Assembly: GCA_018262985.1 (NCBI GenBank)
Contig: JADFDI010000011.1
Span: 40,901-104,900 of the forward strand
Reading direction: 5' to 3'
Length of the DNA stretch: 64,000 bases
Source: Spirochaetota bacterium
GTDB taxonomy: Bacteria; Spirochaetota; Spirochaetia; Treponematales; UBA12059
Numbering within the stretch: the stretch's first letter is position 1; the number at the start of each line of letters is the position of its first letter. Positions 23,813 to 31,231 of this stretch are shown here, one piece after another. Position numbers and translations under genes: made by a program. A model generated the notes under the pieces. That model had not been told where the DNA came from. It did no database searches and worked only from the letters and a program-made list of their open reading frames with translations.

Positions 23813-26497
23813 TCATTCATAATTCAGGATGATGGAGTCGATCGTCATCGAGTCGTCGCCCCACGAGTCCAGGTGGTCGTTGGTGAATACGAACTCGATG
23901 AAGAGGGCGCTGCCGGTCGCGTACGAAAGGCCGGTCCTGGTGAACTTCGGCCATGGGTCGAAACTCGGCGTGTCACCGGGCGCCTGGCCGAAGTAGGTGC
24001 CGGAGATTACGACGACGCCGTTGACCTTCACCTCGAAGGTGTCGAGCTCGGACATCGAGTCGCGATACCTGAACGAGAGGCCCGTGAGCGTCTTGCCGGG
24101 GGGCACCACGGTCCGGAGCTGGGCCGCGCGCGACGTGCCCTGCGCCACGACCGGCGACCTCAGCGCGTACGGGCTCCCGTCGGCGCCTCCCGCTACCACG
24201 GCCCAAGTCGTCGCCGTATTGGCGAACCAGCTCGGGAGAACCCCGTCGTCGAAGCCGAAGACCGCGCCGGAACGCGCGAGGATGCTGTAGTCGACGCTCC
24301 GCGAGAAAACCGTGCCCGAGGCCGTCGTCGCCTTGACCGAGAGCGAATGGAGTCCCGGCGCCTTGTCGGCGACCAGGCGGTAGACGTTCGATGCGCCGGA
24401 CTGTTCCTGCGCGCCGTCCACGTACCAGGTCCATGCAGCCACCGCGACCGGGGCGCTCGCAGTCACGAGGCGGGACTCGCCAATCTCGATCGATGCCGGC
24501 ATCGCGTCCAGCGCGATGTCGTAGGTGGCCGGGTCGCCCGGATCGACGACGATGCCGCCGCGGATGTCGTAGATCTCGATGTCCTCGTCCGATTCGGTCC
24601 AGCCGGACTTGAAAGCCTTGGCGCGTACCGTCTTCGTCGTAAGGATGTTCCTGGGCGATACGTACTGGGTCGAAGCAGCCGTCGGCTCGGTGCCGTCGAG
24701 CGTATAGCGGATGGTCGCGCCCGCGGCGGGGCACGACATGGAAACCAGCTGCCCGGTCATGAAGACGCCGCCGCCCGGGCTCAGCACAGGCGCGGGAACC
24801 TTGAGCTCGTACACGATGTTGGCGATCGCGTCGGCGCTGGTCTCCCAAGCGTCGACCCATGCGTAGACCTTCATGGTCGCGGAGCGGTTTATCCAGATAG
24901 TACTGCCGAGCGTGTACGAAATCCCCACGGTACGCGAAGGCTCGGTGCCTTCGGTCGTGTACCTGATGGACACGCCCGCGGTGGTGCAGGACAACGTGAC
25001 GTACTGGTCGGAGTCGTAGATCCCGGCAGGGAGGCTGAAGGTCGGGGCGGCCACGTAGCCGGTGATGACGTAGGCCCGGCTCCCGCTCGCGTCCGAGTCC
25101 GACTGCCAGTCCGGCACCCAGGCGTAGGCGCGGAGCGTCGCGCTCGAGTCTATTGCCACCGGACCAGAGTAAAGGGTGCCTATCGTCCTCGAAGGAATAG
25201 CCCCGTCGGTCGTGTACCGGATCGAGGCGCCCGGCGTCGTCGTGGAAAGGCTCACCGATTTGGCCGTCGTATAGGTTCCGCCCGGCACGGAGTACTGCAC
25301 GGGCGCCACGTGGCCCGTGATCGTGTAGCTCGCGGAGGCTTCGGCGGAATCGGTCCAGAGCTCGCGGGTCGCGACAGCCCGGAGGGTCTGGTTCGCGGAG
25401 ACCGGCACGTCGACCGAGCTCGCGGCCACGACGACGGCCGAGCCGCCAGTCGGGTCTCCGCCGTCGGTGGTGTAGCGGATGACGGCGTCGGGCGTGACGG
25501 TGGAGATGGTCACGGTCCGCGCGTCGGTGTAGGTGCCGGCCGCGGACGAGAAGGTCGGCGTACCCGCGCGCAGATCAAACTGGATGGTCGCGACCGGCGA
25601 ATCGGCGTATCCCGGGAGCTCCGCGTACGCCTTGACCGTCATGGGCCGGTTGACGTTGACGACTGGATTGCTGGATGCCGTCGCCGAAACCCTCGCACTC
25701 GCAGGATCGGTCGGGTCGCTGCCGTCGAGCGTCCAGTAGAGCGTGGAACCGTACGGCCCGTCCACCCGGACAGTCTGGGGCGTGTCGTAGGTGCCCGTCG
25801 AAGGATAGGTCGTGGCCAGGTCGGCATGGTAGAAGGTCGGCGCGATCAGCTCCGTCTGGCGGGTGTATTTCGCGTAAAAGCTCGGGGAGACCTCGACCCC
25901 TTCGCGCCAGGCAACCGCCTTGAGATCCACAGGTCCCGCGCCGTCGATCGTGATCGGCGCGCCTTCCCATTTCAGACTCGGCGCGCCGGGCACGGGGTCG
26001 GATCCGTCGAGCGTATACCAGATTTCGTTGCGCGGATCGGCGTCGGCGTCGAGCGCGAAAAGGACGTCGAAGGGGAAAGAATAGGAGCCGGTCGTCGCCG
26101 CTTGCTCGGGACCTCCCGAAAGTACCGCCGTAGGGGTGCGGGCAATGATGGTAAAAGCCTTTTCGTTTTCGTAGCTGGTACCGTCGAGCTCGGTCCGGCC
26201 GACGACCGTGGCCGAGCGGTCCAGGACGAAGGGGCCCTCGTAGCGGATCCAGCTCGAAGGCGTCCCGCCCGTCGCGCCAGGGGCCAGTAGTCCGTACGAG
26301 ACAGTCTGGCCGGGGTCTCCGCCATCGACTGTGATGCTCACCTCGAGCCATTCGATCGCCGTGGAGGCATACTGCGGCTCGATGGTCGGCCAGCCGGGGT
26401 AACCTTCCTCCTCAATCACCGGGCATCCCGCCAGCGCCAGCACGGCTACGAGCGCGAGCGTCGCCGCTCCGATGGTATTCATGGTTCGTTTCATCAT
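23813..26497 (-). CDS. Secreted lipoprotein with multiple chitobiase/beta-hexosaminidase C-terminal repeats
   Basis: An 894-residue protein. The signal MMKRTMNTIGAATLALVAVLALAGC has a good lipobox (LAGC). At least six repeats of the chitobiase C-terminal type follow, each with a rigid beta core and a IRYTTDGxxP hallmark (IRYTTDGGDP, IRYTTDGAIP, IRYTTEGTEP, IRYTLDGTEP, LYWTLDGSDP, IWYTLDGSDP). A PKD-like segment is near residues 640-730, and a C-terminal jelly-roll-like region begins GFDDGVLPSWF. No glycosidase catalytic domain is present, so it is a display or binding scaffold on the outer surface. The start at 26497 has CCGGAGTC upstream. It is the first gene of a two-lipoprotein operon; the two share MMKR starts but not domains. 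Confidence 0.85.
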   Translation of the reverse strand: MMKRTMNTIGAATLALVAVLALAGCPVIEEEGYPGWPTIEPQYASTAIEWLEVSITVDGGDPGQTVSYGLLAPGATGGTPSSWIRYEGPFVLDRSATVVGRTELDGTSYENEKAFTIIARTPTAVLSGGPEQAATTGSYSFPFDVLFALDADADPRNEIWYTLDGSDPVPGAPSLKWEGAPITIDGAGPVDLKAVAWREGVEVSPSFYAKYTRQTELIAPTFYHADLATTYPSTGTYDTPQTVRVDGPYGSTLYWTLDGSDPTDPASARVSATASSNPVVNVNRPMTVKAYAELPGYADSPVATIQFDLRAGTPTFSSAAGTYTDARTVTISTVTPDAVIRYTTDGGDPTGGSAVVVAASSVDVPVSANQTLRAVATRELWTDSAEASASYTITGHVAPVQYSVPGGTYTTAKSVSLSTTTPGASIRYTTDGAIPSRTIGTLYSGPVAIDSSATLRAYAWVPDWQSDSDASGSRAYVITGYVAAPTFSLPAGIYDSDQYVTLSCTTAGVSIRYTTEGTEPSRTVGISYTLGSTIWINRSATMKVYAWVDAWETSADAIANIVYELKVPAPVLSPGGGVFMTGQLVSMSCPAAGATIRYTLDGTEPTAASTQYVSPRNILTTKTVRAKAFKSGWTESDEDIEIYDIRGGIVVDPGDPATYDIALDAMPASIEIGESRLVTASAPVAVAAWTWYVDGAQEQSGASNVYRLVADKAPGLHSLSVKATTASGTVFSRSVDYSILARSGAVFGFDDGVLPSWFANTATTWAVVAGGADGSPYALRSPVVAQGTSRAAQLRTVVPPGKTLTGLSFRYRDSMSELDTFEVKVNGVVVISGTYFGQAPGDTPSFDPWPKFTRTGLSYATGSALFIEFVFTNDHLDSWGDDSMTIDSIILNYE

Positions 26498-26533
26498 GAC
26501 TCCGGATCGTTCCGTTTCGGACATGCGACCGGG

Positions 26534-26542
26534 AATATACCA
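26534..26542 (-). promoter_or_regulatory. Extended -10 promoter element of the lipoprotein operon
   Basis: TGG-TATATT on the minus strand lies about 37 bp upstream of the first lipoprotein start. A clear -35 is not visible. The 280 bp divergent spacer to the Rieske gene is otherwise featureless. Confidence 0.45.
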
Positions 26543-26777
26543 CGACCCGATGCGCGGCCCTGCCCGCGTTTGGCGGAATTCTAGAAAAAGGTGAGAGTCT
26601 CCCGGAAGGGCCGCGCGCGGAACGGGTTGGCGGGCGTCGCCATTTCCGCCCTCGGCCCCTGTCCGCCCCGGACGCTGGCGCGCGGCCCGCTTCCCCCCTT
26701 CTCTTCCCCGAATTCGCGTTCATCGAGCGTGCGCGCGCGCGGGGCATCGCCTACACTTGCGGCCGGAGGTCCATCCG

Positions 26778-27764
26778 ATGATCCGCAGGCAATGGTACGT
26801 GGTGCTCGAGTCGAAGGAAGTGAAGCCGGGCAAGCCCGTGGGCGTGACGCGCATGGGCGAGAAGCTCGTGTTCTGGCGCGGTCCGGACGGGAAGGTCTCG
26901 TGCCTGTCGGACATCTGCGCGCACCGCGGCGCCAGCCTCGCGCTCGGCGAGCTCCACGGCGACCGCGTGATGTGCCCCTTCCACGGCCTCGAGTACGCGC
27001 CCGACGGGAAGTGCGTCCGCATTCCCGCCAACGGCCGCGACGCGAGCGTGCCGCCCAATTTCCGCGTCGCCTCGTACCCGGCGCACGAGGCGCACGGCTT
27101 CGTTTCCATCTGGTGGGGCGATAATCCGCCCGCCGACCTGGCGCCGCCTGCGTTTTTCGACGACCTGCCCGAGGGCATGAAATGGGCCACGGTGCGCGAC
27201 CCGTGGCGCGCGCACTACAGCCGCGTCATCGAGAACCAGCTCGACTGCGTGCATCTGCCCTTCATCCACCGCAGCACCATCGGACGCGGAAACCGCACGC
27301 TCGTAAACGGCCCCGGCGTCAAATGGACGGGCGCCGACAGCTTCGACATGTTCGTCTACAACGAGGTCGACTCGGGGCAGAAACCGAAGAAGCCCGACGA
27401 GGTCCCGATGCCGAGCCCTTCCGGCTACAAGATCGAGTTCCGCTTCCCGAACCTGTGGGAGAACCGCATCGCCGGGAAGATGCGCGTGCTCGCGGCCTTC
27501 GCGCCGGTCGACGCGGAGAACACCCTGCTCTACCTCCGCGTCTACCAGGGCTTCATGACCTGGCCCCTCGTCCGCGCCTTCATGGGGTGGATGATCTCGA
27601 AGTTCAACCTCGTCGTCGCGCACCAGGACCGCCGCGTCGTCGAGACGCAGGTACCGAAAGCCTCCGGGCTCCGCATCGGCGAAAATCTGTTCCAGGGCGA
27701 CAAGCCCATCATGGGATACCGCCGGCGCCGGCAGGAGCTGATCGAGGCCGCTTCGAAGAAATGA
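26778..27764 (+). CDS. Rieske non-heme iron oxygenase, alpha-subunit type
   Basis: A 328-residue protein. The N-terminal Rieske [2Fe-2S] domain has Cys47 and His49 (CAHRG) and Cys66 and His69 (CPFHGLEY). The catalytic domain has the mononuclear iron site NQLDCVHLPFIHR (Asp156, His159, His164). Such enzymes use O2 and NAD(P)H-derived electrons to hydroxylate or demethylate aromatic or other ring substrates in the cytoplasm. The start ATG 26778 has GGAGG at an 8-nt spacing; an upstream TTG frame is unlikely. No ferredoxin or reductase gene is adjacent, so electrons must come from elsewhere. The last third (YLRVYQGFMTWPLVRAFMGWMISKFN) is hydrophobic and resembles chlorophyllide/sterol-type oxygenases; the substrate is unknown. 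Confidence 0.87.
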   Translation: MIRRQWYVVLESKEVKPGKPVGVTRMGEKLVFWRGPDGKVSCLSDICAHRGASLALGELHGDRVMCPFHGLEYAPDGKCVRIPANGRDASVPPNFRVASYPAHEAHGFVSIWWGDNPPADLAPPAFFDDLPEGMKWATVRDPWRAHYSRVIENQLDCVHLPFIHRSTIGRGNRTLVNGPGVKWTGADSFDMFVYNEVDSGQKPKKPDEVPMPSPSGYKIEFRFPNLWENRIAGKMRVLAAFAPVDAENTLLYLRVYQGFMTWPLVRAFMGWMISKFNLVVAHQDRRVVETQVPKASGLRIGENLFQGDKPIMGYRRRRQELIEAASKK

Positions 27765-27790
27765 AGGGCGAGGGCCGCGCGCAGCCTTTC

Positions 27791-27863
27791 ATGCGCGCAG
27801 GGATGCGCGCGCAGTCTGCGGCCCGTGACGCGTGCGCCGCGTCACGGGTACGTCAAGGATGAC
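27791..27863 (+). repeat. Three-hairpin element, copy 2
   Basis: TGCGCGC-AGGGAT-GCGCGC, then CCCGTGACGCG-TGCGC-CGCGTCACGGG (11-bp perfect stem), then TA-CGTCA-AGGA-TGACG-AG. The order and the end stems match copies at 20363, 30475 and 30572, while the middle stem sequence is unique. Confidence 0.65.
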
Positions 27864-27910
27864 GAGCGCGCAGCCCGCCCAAGATAAATCCTCGGATTTC
27901 TCTTCAAACA

Positions 27911-27984
27911 AAGTCACGAAGGCACCAAGGGCAGAAGGTCGGTAGATTTTATTGCTCTTCCTTTGTGTCTTCGTGTCTTTGTAT
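27911..27984. repeat. Octamer-arm inverted repeat element (CACGAAGG type)
   Basis: The left arm is TCACGAAG GCACCAAG GGCAG and the right arm is CTTTGTGT CTTCGTGT CTTTGT, both with an 8-bp period and roughly complementary. It is the most AT-rich variant of the family and lies just before the stop of the convergent gene at 28005. Confidence 0.55.
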
Positions 27985-28004
27985 AAGCCTCTTCATTTCT
28001 GTCC

Positions 28005-28901
28005 CTATTCCGTCAGCGTGAAGCCCAGGGTTTTCACCGGGAAGCGTTGGCCGTTCGCGCGGTTCACGAGGAACCAGTCGAGCTTCCAGGCGCCGAGGGA
28101 GCCGGACGCGCAGTTGATGAAGGCGGTGGCGAAGCCGGGCGCGTAGAAATTGTAGGGCCCGAAATCGACCGGCGCCTTGCCCGGTTCCGTGAGGGTGAAG
28201 CCGTAGAGCCAGATCGGCATGCCGCCCGGATCGAGGTAGTCCTTGGTCGGCGGACCTTTCAGCCAGGCGCCGAACACGAGGCTCCGGTTGGCGAAATAGC
28301 CCTTCTCGTAGAGCCGCGAACGCGACCAGGACTCGCCCCGCTCGACCGGGGCCAGCACGGTGTCGTAGTTCGTCTGGTCATAGATACCGACGCCCGAGTC
28401 GAGGAGCTTCCAGCCCGGGGTCGCGGCGGCGGTCGGGGAGCCCCAGGTGGTAGTGAATTTCACCGTGCCGACCTTGCGGACTTCCTTGGTGTCGCGGTGG
28501 CGGATCGAGAAGCGGAGTTCCCAAGCGCCCTCCGCGTAGCCCCCGACGGGAATCGCGAGGGTACCGTGCCCGGCGGCGTAGAAACCGTAGGGACCGAACT
28601 CGGCGGTCTTTCCGTCGGGAAAGCGCACGACGCAGGACCAGTACCAGGCCGGGTGGTCGGAAGGCGGGCCCTGGATCCACGCGGCGAAGCGCTGGTTGCC
28701 GCGGTAGGTGCCGGCCAGGGCGCCGTTCTCGTAGAGGGCTTTCGCGTCGAACGAGGAGCCGCGCTCGGCGACGGTCAGCCGCTCGGCGTAGGCGGCGTCC
28801 TCGACGACGAGCCCGACGCCGAGCTCCTTGAGGGTCCAGTCCTGGGCGGCGCCCGACACGGCGAGCGCGACGAGAAGCACGAAGGCGATGGTCTTCCGCA
28901 T
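28005..28901 (-). CDS. Secreted protein with internal duplication, function unknown
   Basis: A 298-residue protein with a cleavable signal peptide (MRKTIAFVLLVALAVSGAAQ). The mature part is two homologous halves of about 135 residues. Shared landmarks are AAWIQGPPSDHPAWYW / GAWLKGPPTKDYLDP, FGPYGFYAAG / FGPYNFYAPG, and GAWELRFSIRHRDTKEVRKVGTVKFT / GAWKLDWFLVNRANGQRFPVKTLGFT. Each half ends in beta strands typical of a small immunoglobulin-like or carbohydrate-binding fold. GGAG precedes ATG 28901. No family is recognised. It is probably periplasmic. The gene stands alone, with repeat elements downstream and a dioxygenase gene upstream. Confidence 0.72.
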   Translation of the reverse strand: MRKTIAFVLLVALAVSGAAQDWTLKELGVGLVVEDAAYAERLTVAERGSSFDAKALYENGALAGTYRGNQRFAAWIQGPPSDHPAWYWSCVVRFPDGKTAEFGPYGFYAAGHGTLAIPVGGYAEGAWELRFSIRHRDTKEVRKVGTVKFTTTWGSPTAAATPGWKLLDSGVGIYDQTNYDTVLAPVERGESWSRSRLYEKGYFANRSLVFGAWLKGPPTKDYLDPGGMPIWLYGFTLTEPGKAPVDFGPYNFYAPGFATAFINCASGSLGAWKLDWFLVNRANGQRFPVKTLGFTLTE

Positions 28902-28998
28902 GGGGTCTCCCGGAGCGGCCGCTCGACCGGCCCGGCTCCGGGTGCCATTGTCGCGCCGAACGGCGATCGGGGCAAGCGGAGCAGTTCGCGCTCCCGCG

Positions 28999-29853
28999 TC
29001 AGCCGAAGCGGAAGCCCGAAACGGTCGCGCCCATGAGCGTCCCTCCGAACTCGCGCACGCCCGGATCGGCGCCGCCCGCCCCGGCCGCCACGAAGAGCGG
29101 CGCGAGGTGCTCGCTCCGCGGATGGCAGGAAAGCGCCGCGGGAGCTTCGCGCCACCGCGAGAGCGCCTCGCCGCGGGCCTCGGGGTCGGGGATGGCGGCG
29201 GCCTCTCCGAGCCAGGCGTCGAAGGCGGCCGAGTCGCGCGCCACCGCGGGTCCTCCGGAGAGAAAGCCGCGCAGGTTGTGGTAGCTCATGCCCGAGCCGA
29301 CGATCAGCACGCCGCGTTCGCGGAGCGGCCCGAGCGCGCGGCCGATGCGGAAATGCAGCGCCGGGTCGAGGCCGGCCACGAGCGAGAGTTGCGCGACGGG
29401 GATGTCGGCTTCGGGGAAGGCGATCATGAGGGGGACGAAGGCGCCGTGGTCGAAGCCGCGCTCGAGCTCGCGGCCGACCTCGAAGCCGGCGGCCCCGAGC
29501 AGGGCGGCGGCCTCGGCGGCGACGCCCGGCTCGCCGGGCGCGGGCCAGGAGAGGCGGTAGGCGCTTTCGGGGAAGCCGTAATAGTCGTAGAGAAGCCCCG
29601 GCGCCGCGCCCGCGTGGACGGTCGGGACGCTTGCCTCCCAATGGGCGGAGATCATGAGGATGGCGCGCATGCCCGCGTCGCGGTAAGCCGCCAAGGTCCC
29701 GATCCACGAGCGGAGCGCCGCGTAGCCGGGCAGGTCCATCGAGTCGCCGCCCGGCAGGTGCCAGGGCCCGCCGCCGTGGGGCAGGTAGATCGCGGGCAGT
29801 CGCCCGTCAGATGACATCGTAGACCTTTTCGCGGTTGCCTCGTACGATGGCAT
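28999..29853 (-). CDS. DODA-type extradiol ring-cleavage dioxygenase family (YgiD-like)
   Basis: A 284-residue member of the LigB/4,5-DOPA dioxygenase fold. Metal ligands are in LPHGGGPWHL, ISAHWEA, FDHGAFVPL, GSGMSYHN and HPRSEHLAPLFVAAGAG. Enzymes of this group open catechol rings with O2 at a non-heme Fe(II), or in the YgiD group use Zn. The start ATG 29853 has an excellent RBS (GGGAGGAACGC); a second ATG at 29817, where homology seems to begin, has none. It lies 37 bp after the DUF454 gene in the same direction. A link to the nearby Rieske oxygenase in aromatic breakdown is possible but unproven. Confidence 0.85.
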   Translation of the reverse strand: MPSYEATAKRSTMSSDGRLPAIYLPHGGGPWHLPGGDSMDLPGYAALRSWIGTLAAYRDAGMRAILMISAHWEASVPTVHAGAAPGLLYDYYGFPESAYRLSWPAPGEPGVAAEAAALLGAAGFEVGRELERGFDHGAFVPLMIAFPEADIPVAQLSLVAGLDPALHFRIGRALGPLRERGVLIVGSGMSYHNLRGFLSGGPAVARDSAAFDAWLGEAAAIPDPEARGEALSRWREAPAALSCHPRSEHLAPLFVAAGAGGADPGVREFGGTLMGATVSGFRFG

Positions 29854-29889
29854 GCGTTCCTCCCGGTTCGGCCGCGCGGCGGCCCGTCG

Positions 29890-30306
29890 CTATTCCGCCC
29901 TTTCCAGCGCCTCGGTCGCCTTCGCGCGCGCGGCGCGACGCTCGGGCGCGGGGATCAGGGCCACCCAGGTCGAACCCGAGGCGGCAAGGCCGAGGACGAG
30001 GATTTTCAGCCATAGCGGAGGCATCGCCAAGGCGCCGATCGTCGCGAAGAGCATCATGGCGGAGATCGACGCCAGCTTGCCGCGGCGACTGATGGTGCCT
30101 TCCTCGACGAAGCGGCGCACGCCGGGTCCGAAGCGCGGGTGGGCGACGACCTTTTCGTAAAGGCGAGGGTTGGTGCGGATGAAGGCGGTGGCGGCCAGTA
30201 TCCAGAAGATGGTGGTCGGAAGGCCCGGCAGGAAGACGCCGAGCCAACCGAGGGCGAAGGCCAGAAGGCCGAGCGCCGTGAGCAGTTTCCGTTTGCCTTC
30301 GCTCAT
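29890..30306 (-). CDS. DUF454 (YbaN-like) inner-membrane protein
   Basis: A 138-residue protein with the family signature LGVFLPGLPTTIFWILAATAFIRTNPRLYEKVVAHPRFGPGV following a first hydrophobic helix (LLTALGLLAFALGWLG). Two more helices lie at about residues 80-115 (ISAMMLFATIGALAMPPLWLKILVLGLAASG). The family is widespread, with no established biochemical function. GAGG lies 11 nt before ATG 30306. It probably forms an operon with the downstream dioxygenase. Confidence 0.85.
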   Translation of the reverse strand: MSEGKRKLLTALGLLAFALGWLGVFLPGLPTTIFWILAATAFIRTNPRLYEKVVAHPRFGPGVRRFVEEGTISRRGKLASISAMMLFATIGALAMPPLWLKILVLGLAASGSTWVALIPAPERRAARAKATEALERAE

Positions 30307-30474
30307 CGTGTAACGATCCTCATTGCGGTACTATGATACCTTTTTTCGGCGACAGTGTCCAGCTCGGGAGGGATCTGCGCCTGGAAGCGTCGCCCTACCA
30401 GGCTCCGGAAGGGCCGGCCGGGGAACGCTCAGGCCCTGGCGACGGGCGTAGGCGGAACTCCAGGCCCGGGCGGG

Positions 30475-30542
30475 GCGCGCAAGGATGCGCGCAGGTTGAA
30501 GAGCCCGTCGGCGCCGCCGACAGGTACGTCACGGATGACGAG
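30475..30542 (+). repeat. Three-hairpin element, copy 3
   Basis: GCGCGC-AAGGAT-GCGCGC (30475-30492), then a CCCGTCGGC...GCCGAC stem (30503-30522), then GGTACGTCACGGATGACGAG with CGTCA-CGGA-TGACG pairing. It lies in the 319 bp spacer between the DUF454 gene and the glycosylase gene, next to copy 4. Confidence 0.7.
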
Positions 30543-30571
30543 CCCGCTTCCCCGATCGCGACCAAGCACTG

Positions 30572-30637
30572 GCGCGCAAGGATGCGCGCCCACGGGAATG
30601 CCCGTCGGCGTGGCCGACGGGTACGTCACGGATGACG
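30572..30637 (+). repeat. Three-hairpin element, copy 4
   Basis: GCGCGC-AAGGAT-GCGCGC (30572-30589), then CCCGTCGGC-GTG-GCCGACGGG (30601-30621), then TACGTCACGGATGACG. The element overlaps the stop end of the glycosylase gene at 30626, so the last hairpin is partly coding on the other strand. Confidence 0.7.
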
Positions 30638-31060
30638 CCTCTCCCAGTCCGCGACCGGCCCCTCGACCACGCGGAAGAGCGGGTGCGGCTCGGGCGCCGC
30701 GCCGGCTTCGAGGGCGGCGACGCGGCCCGGATCGCGGACGCGCAGCTTGGCGAGCAGGTGCCGTCGTTCGTGGTCGAGCTGGCCGTCCGTCGCCTCGAGC
30801 GCGGCGGGTCCGCAGGCCGGGGCGCACTTCGAGCGGTCGAAGGCGTAGCCGCGCGCGTCGGCCTCCGCGAGCACCGCGGCCAGGTAGCGCGACACCAAGG
30901 CGGCCGGGTCGGGCGCGGCCCGGAAGCGCTCGAGCTGGGGGTGGCGGGTGTAGCCGCGGGTCTTCCCTTCGAGCACCGCCTTGGCCAGGAGGGCCTCGCG
31001 CCAGAGCGCGACGAGGCCCCGGGCGTCGAGGTAGCGCGGATGGAGCGACCAGAGCCTCAC
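30626..31060 (-). CDS. Pyrimidine-dimer DNA glycosylase family protein
   Basis: A 144-residue protein beginning MRLWSLHPRYLDARGLVALWREALLAKAVLEGKTRGYTRHPQLERF, which matches the N-terminal catalytic helix and basic patch of the pyrimidine-dimer glycosylase (T4 endonuclease V-like, Pyr_excise) family. Such enzymes excise UV photoproducts from DNA. The start is GTG 31060, overlapping the stop of a 26-codon ORF as GTGA, so it is translationally coupled. Its C-terminal codons overlap a three-hairpin element. The role is assigned from the conserved N-terminal block; enzymatic activity cannot be verified here. Confidence 0.78.
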   Translation of the reverse strand: MRLWSLHPRYLDARGLVALWREALLAKAVLEGKTRGYTRHPQLERFRAAPDPAALVSRYLAAVLAEADARGYAFDRSKCAPACGPAALEATDGQLDHERRHLLAKLRVRDPGRVAALEAGAAPEPHPLFRVVEGPVADWERRHP

Positions 31061-31137
31061 GATGCGGCCTCCTCGGCGGTCGAGGCAGTGAGCATGCCGA
31101 GCCGGACGGGTCTGAGCACGTAGATCCAGGTAGCCAT
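31057..31137 (-). CDS. 26-residue ORF coupled to the glycosylase (leader peptide or YciI-like remnant)
   Basis: MATWIYVLRPVRLGMLTASTAEEAAS is preceded by a strong RBS (GGAGGGGACG) and its stop overlaps the next start as GTGA. The sequence resembles the first strand and loop of YciI-like ferredoxin-fold proteins (WIYxLRP..R..ML...), which are normally about 100 residues. It may therefore be a truncated YciI gene now serving as a translation-coupling leader. No family assignment is firm. Confidence 0.45.
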   Translation of the reverse strand: MATWIYVLRPVRLGMLTASTAEEAAS

Positions 31138-31194
31138 CGTCCCCTCCGCGGCCGGGTCGTCCGGCGCGCTTCGGATTATACGACAGGTCCCCGG

Positions 31195-31224
31195 TTTACG
31201 CGCGCGCCGCGACGGGTCTACACT
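31195..31224 (+). promoter_or_regulatory. Candidate promoter giving a leaderless adenylate kinase transcript
   Basis: TTTACG and TACACT are separated by 18 bp, and the -10 ends 7 bp before the ATG at 31232. No Shine-Dalgarno is present, so the transcript would start at or beside the ATG. Confidence 0.42.
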
Positions 31225-31231
31225 TTGAGCC

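Noticed and set aside
29807..29890. Alternative frame at the dioxygenase start reading HAIVRGNREKVYDVI
   Set aside because: It looked like a C-terminal remnant of an amidohydrolase-type gene, but there is no upstream homologous sequence and the RBS supports the dioxygenase frame.
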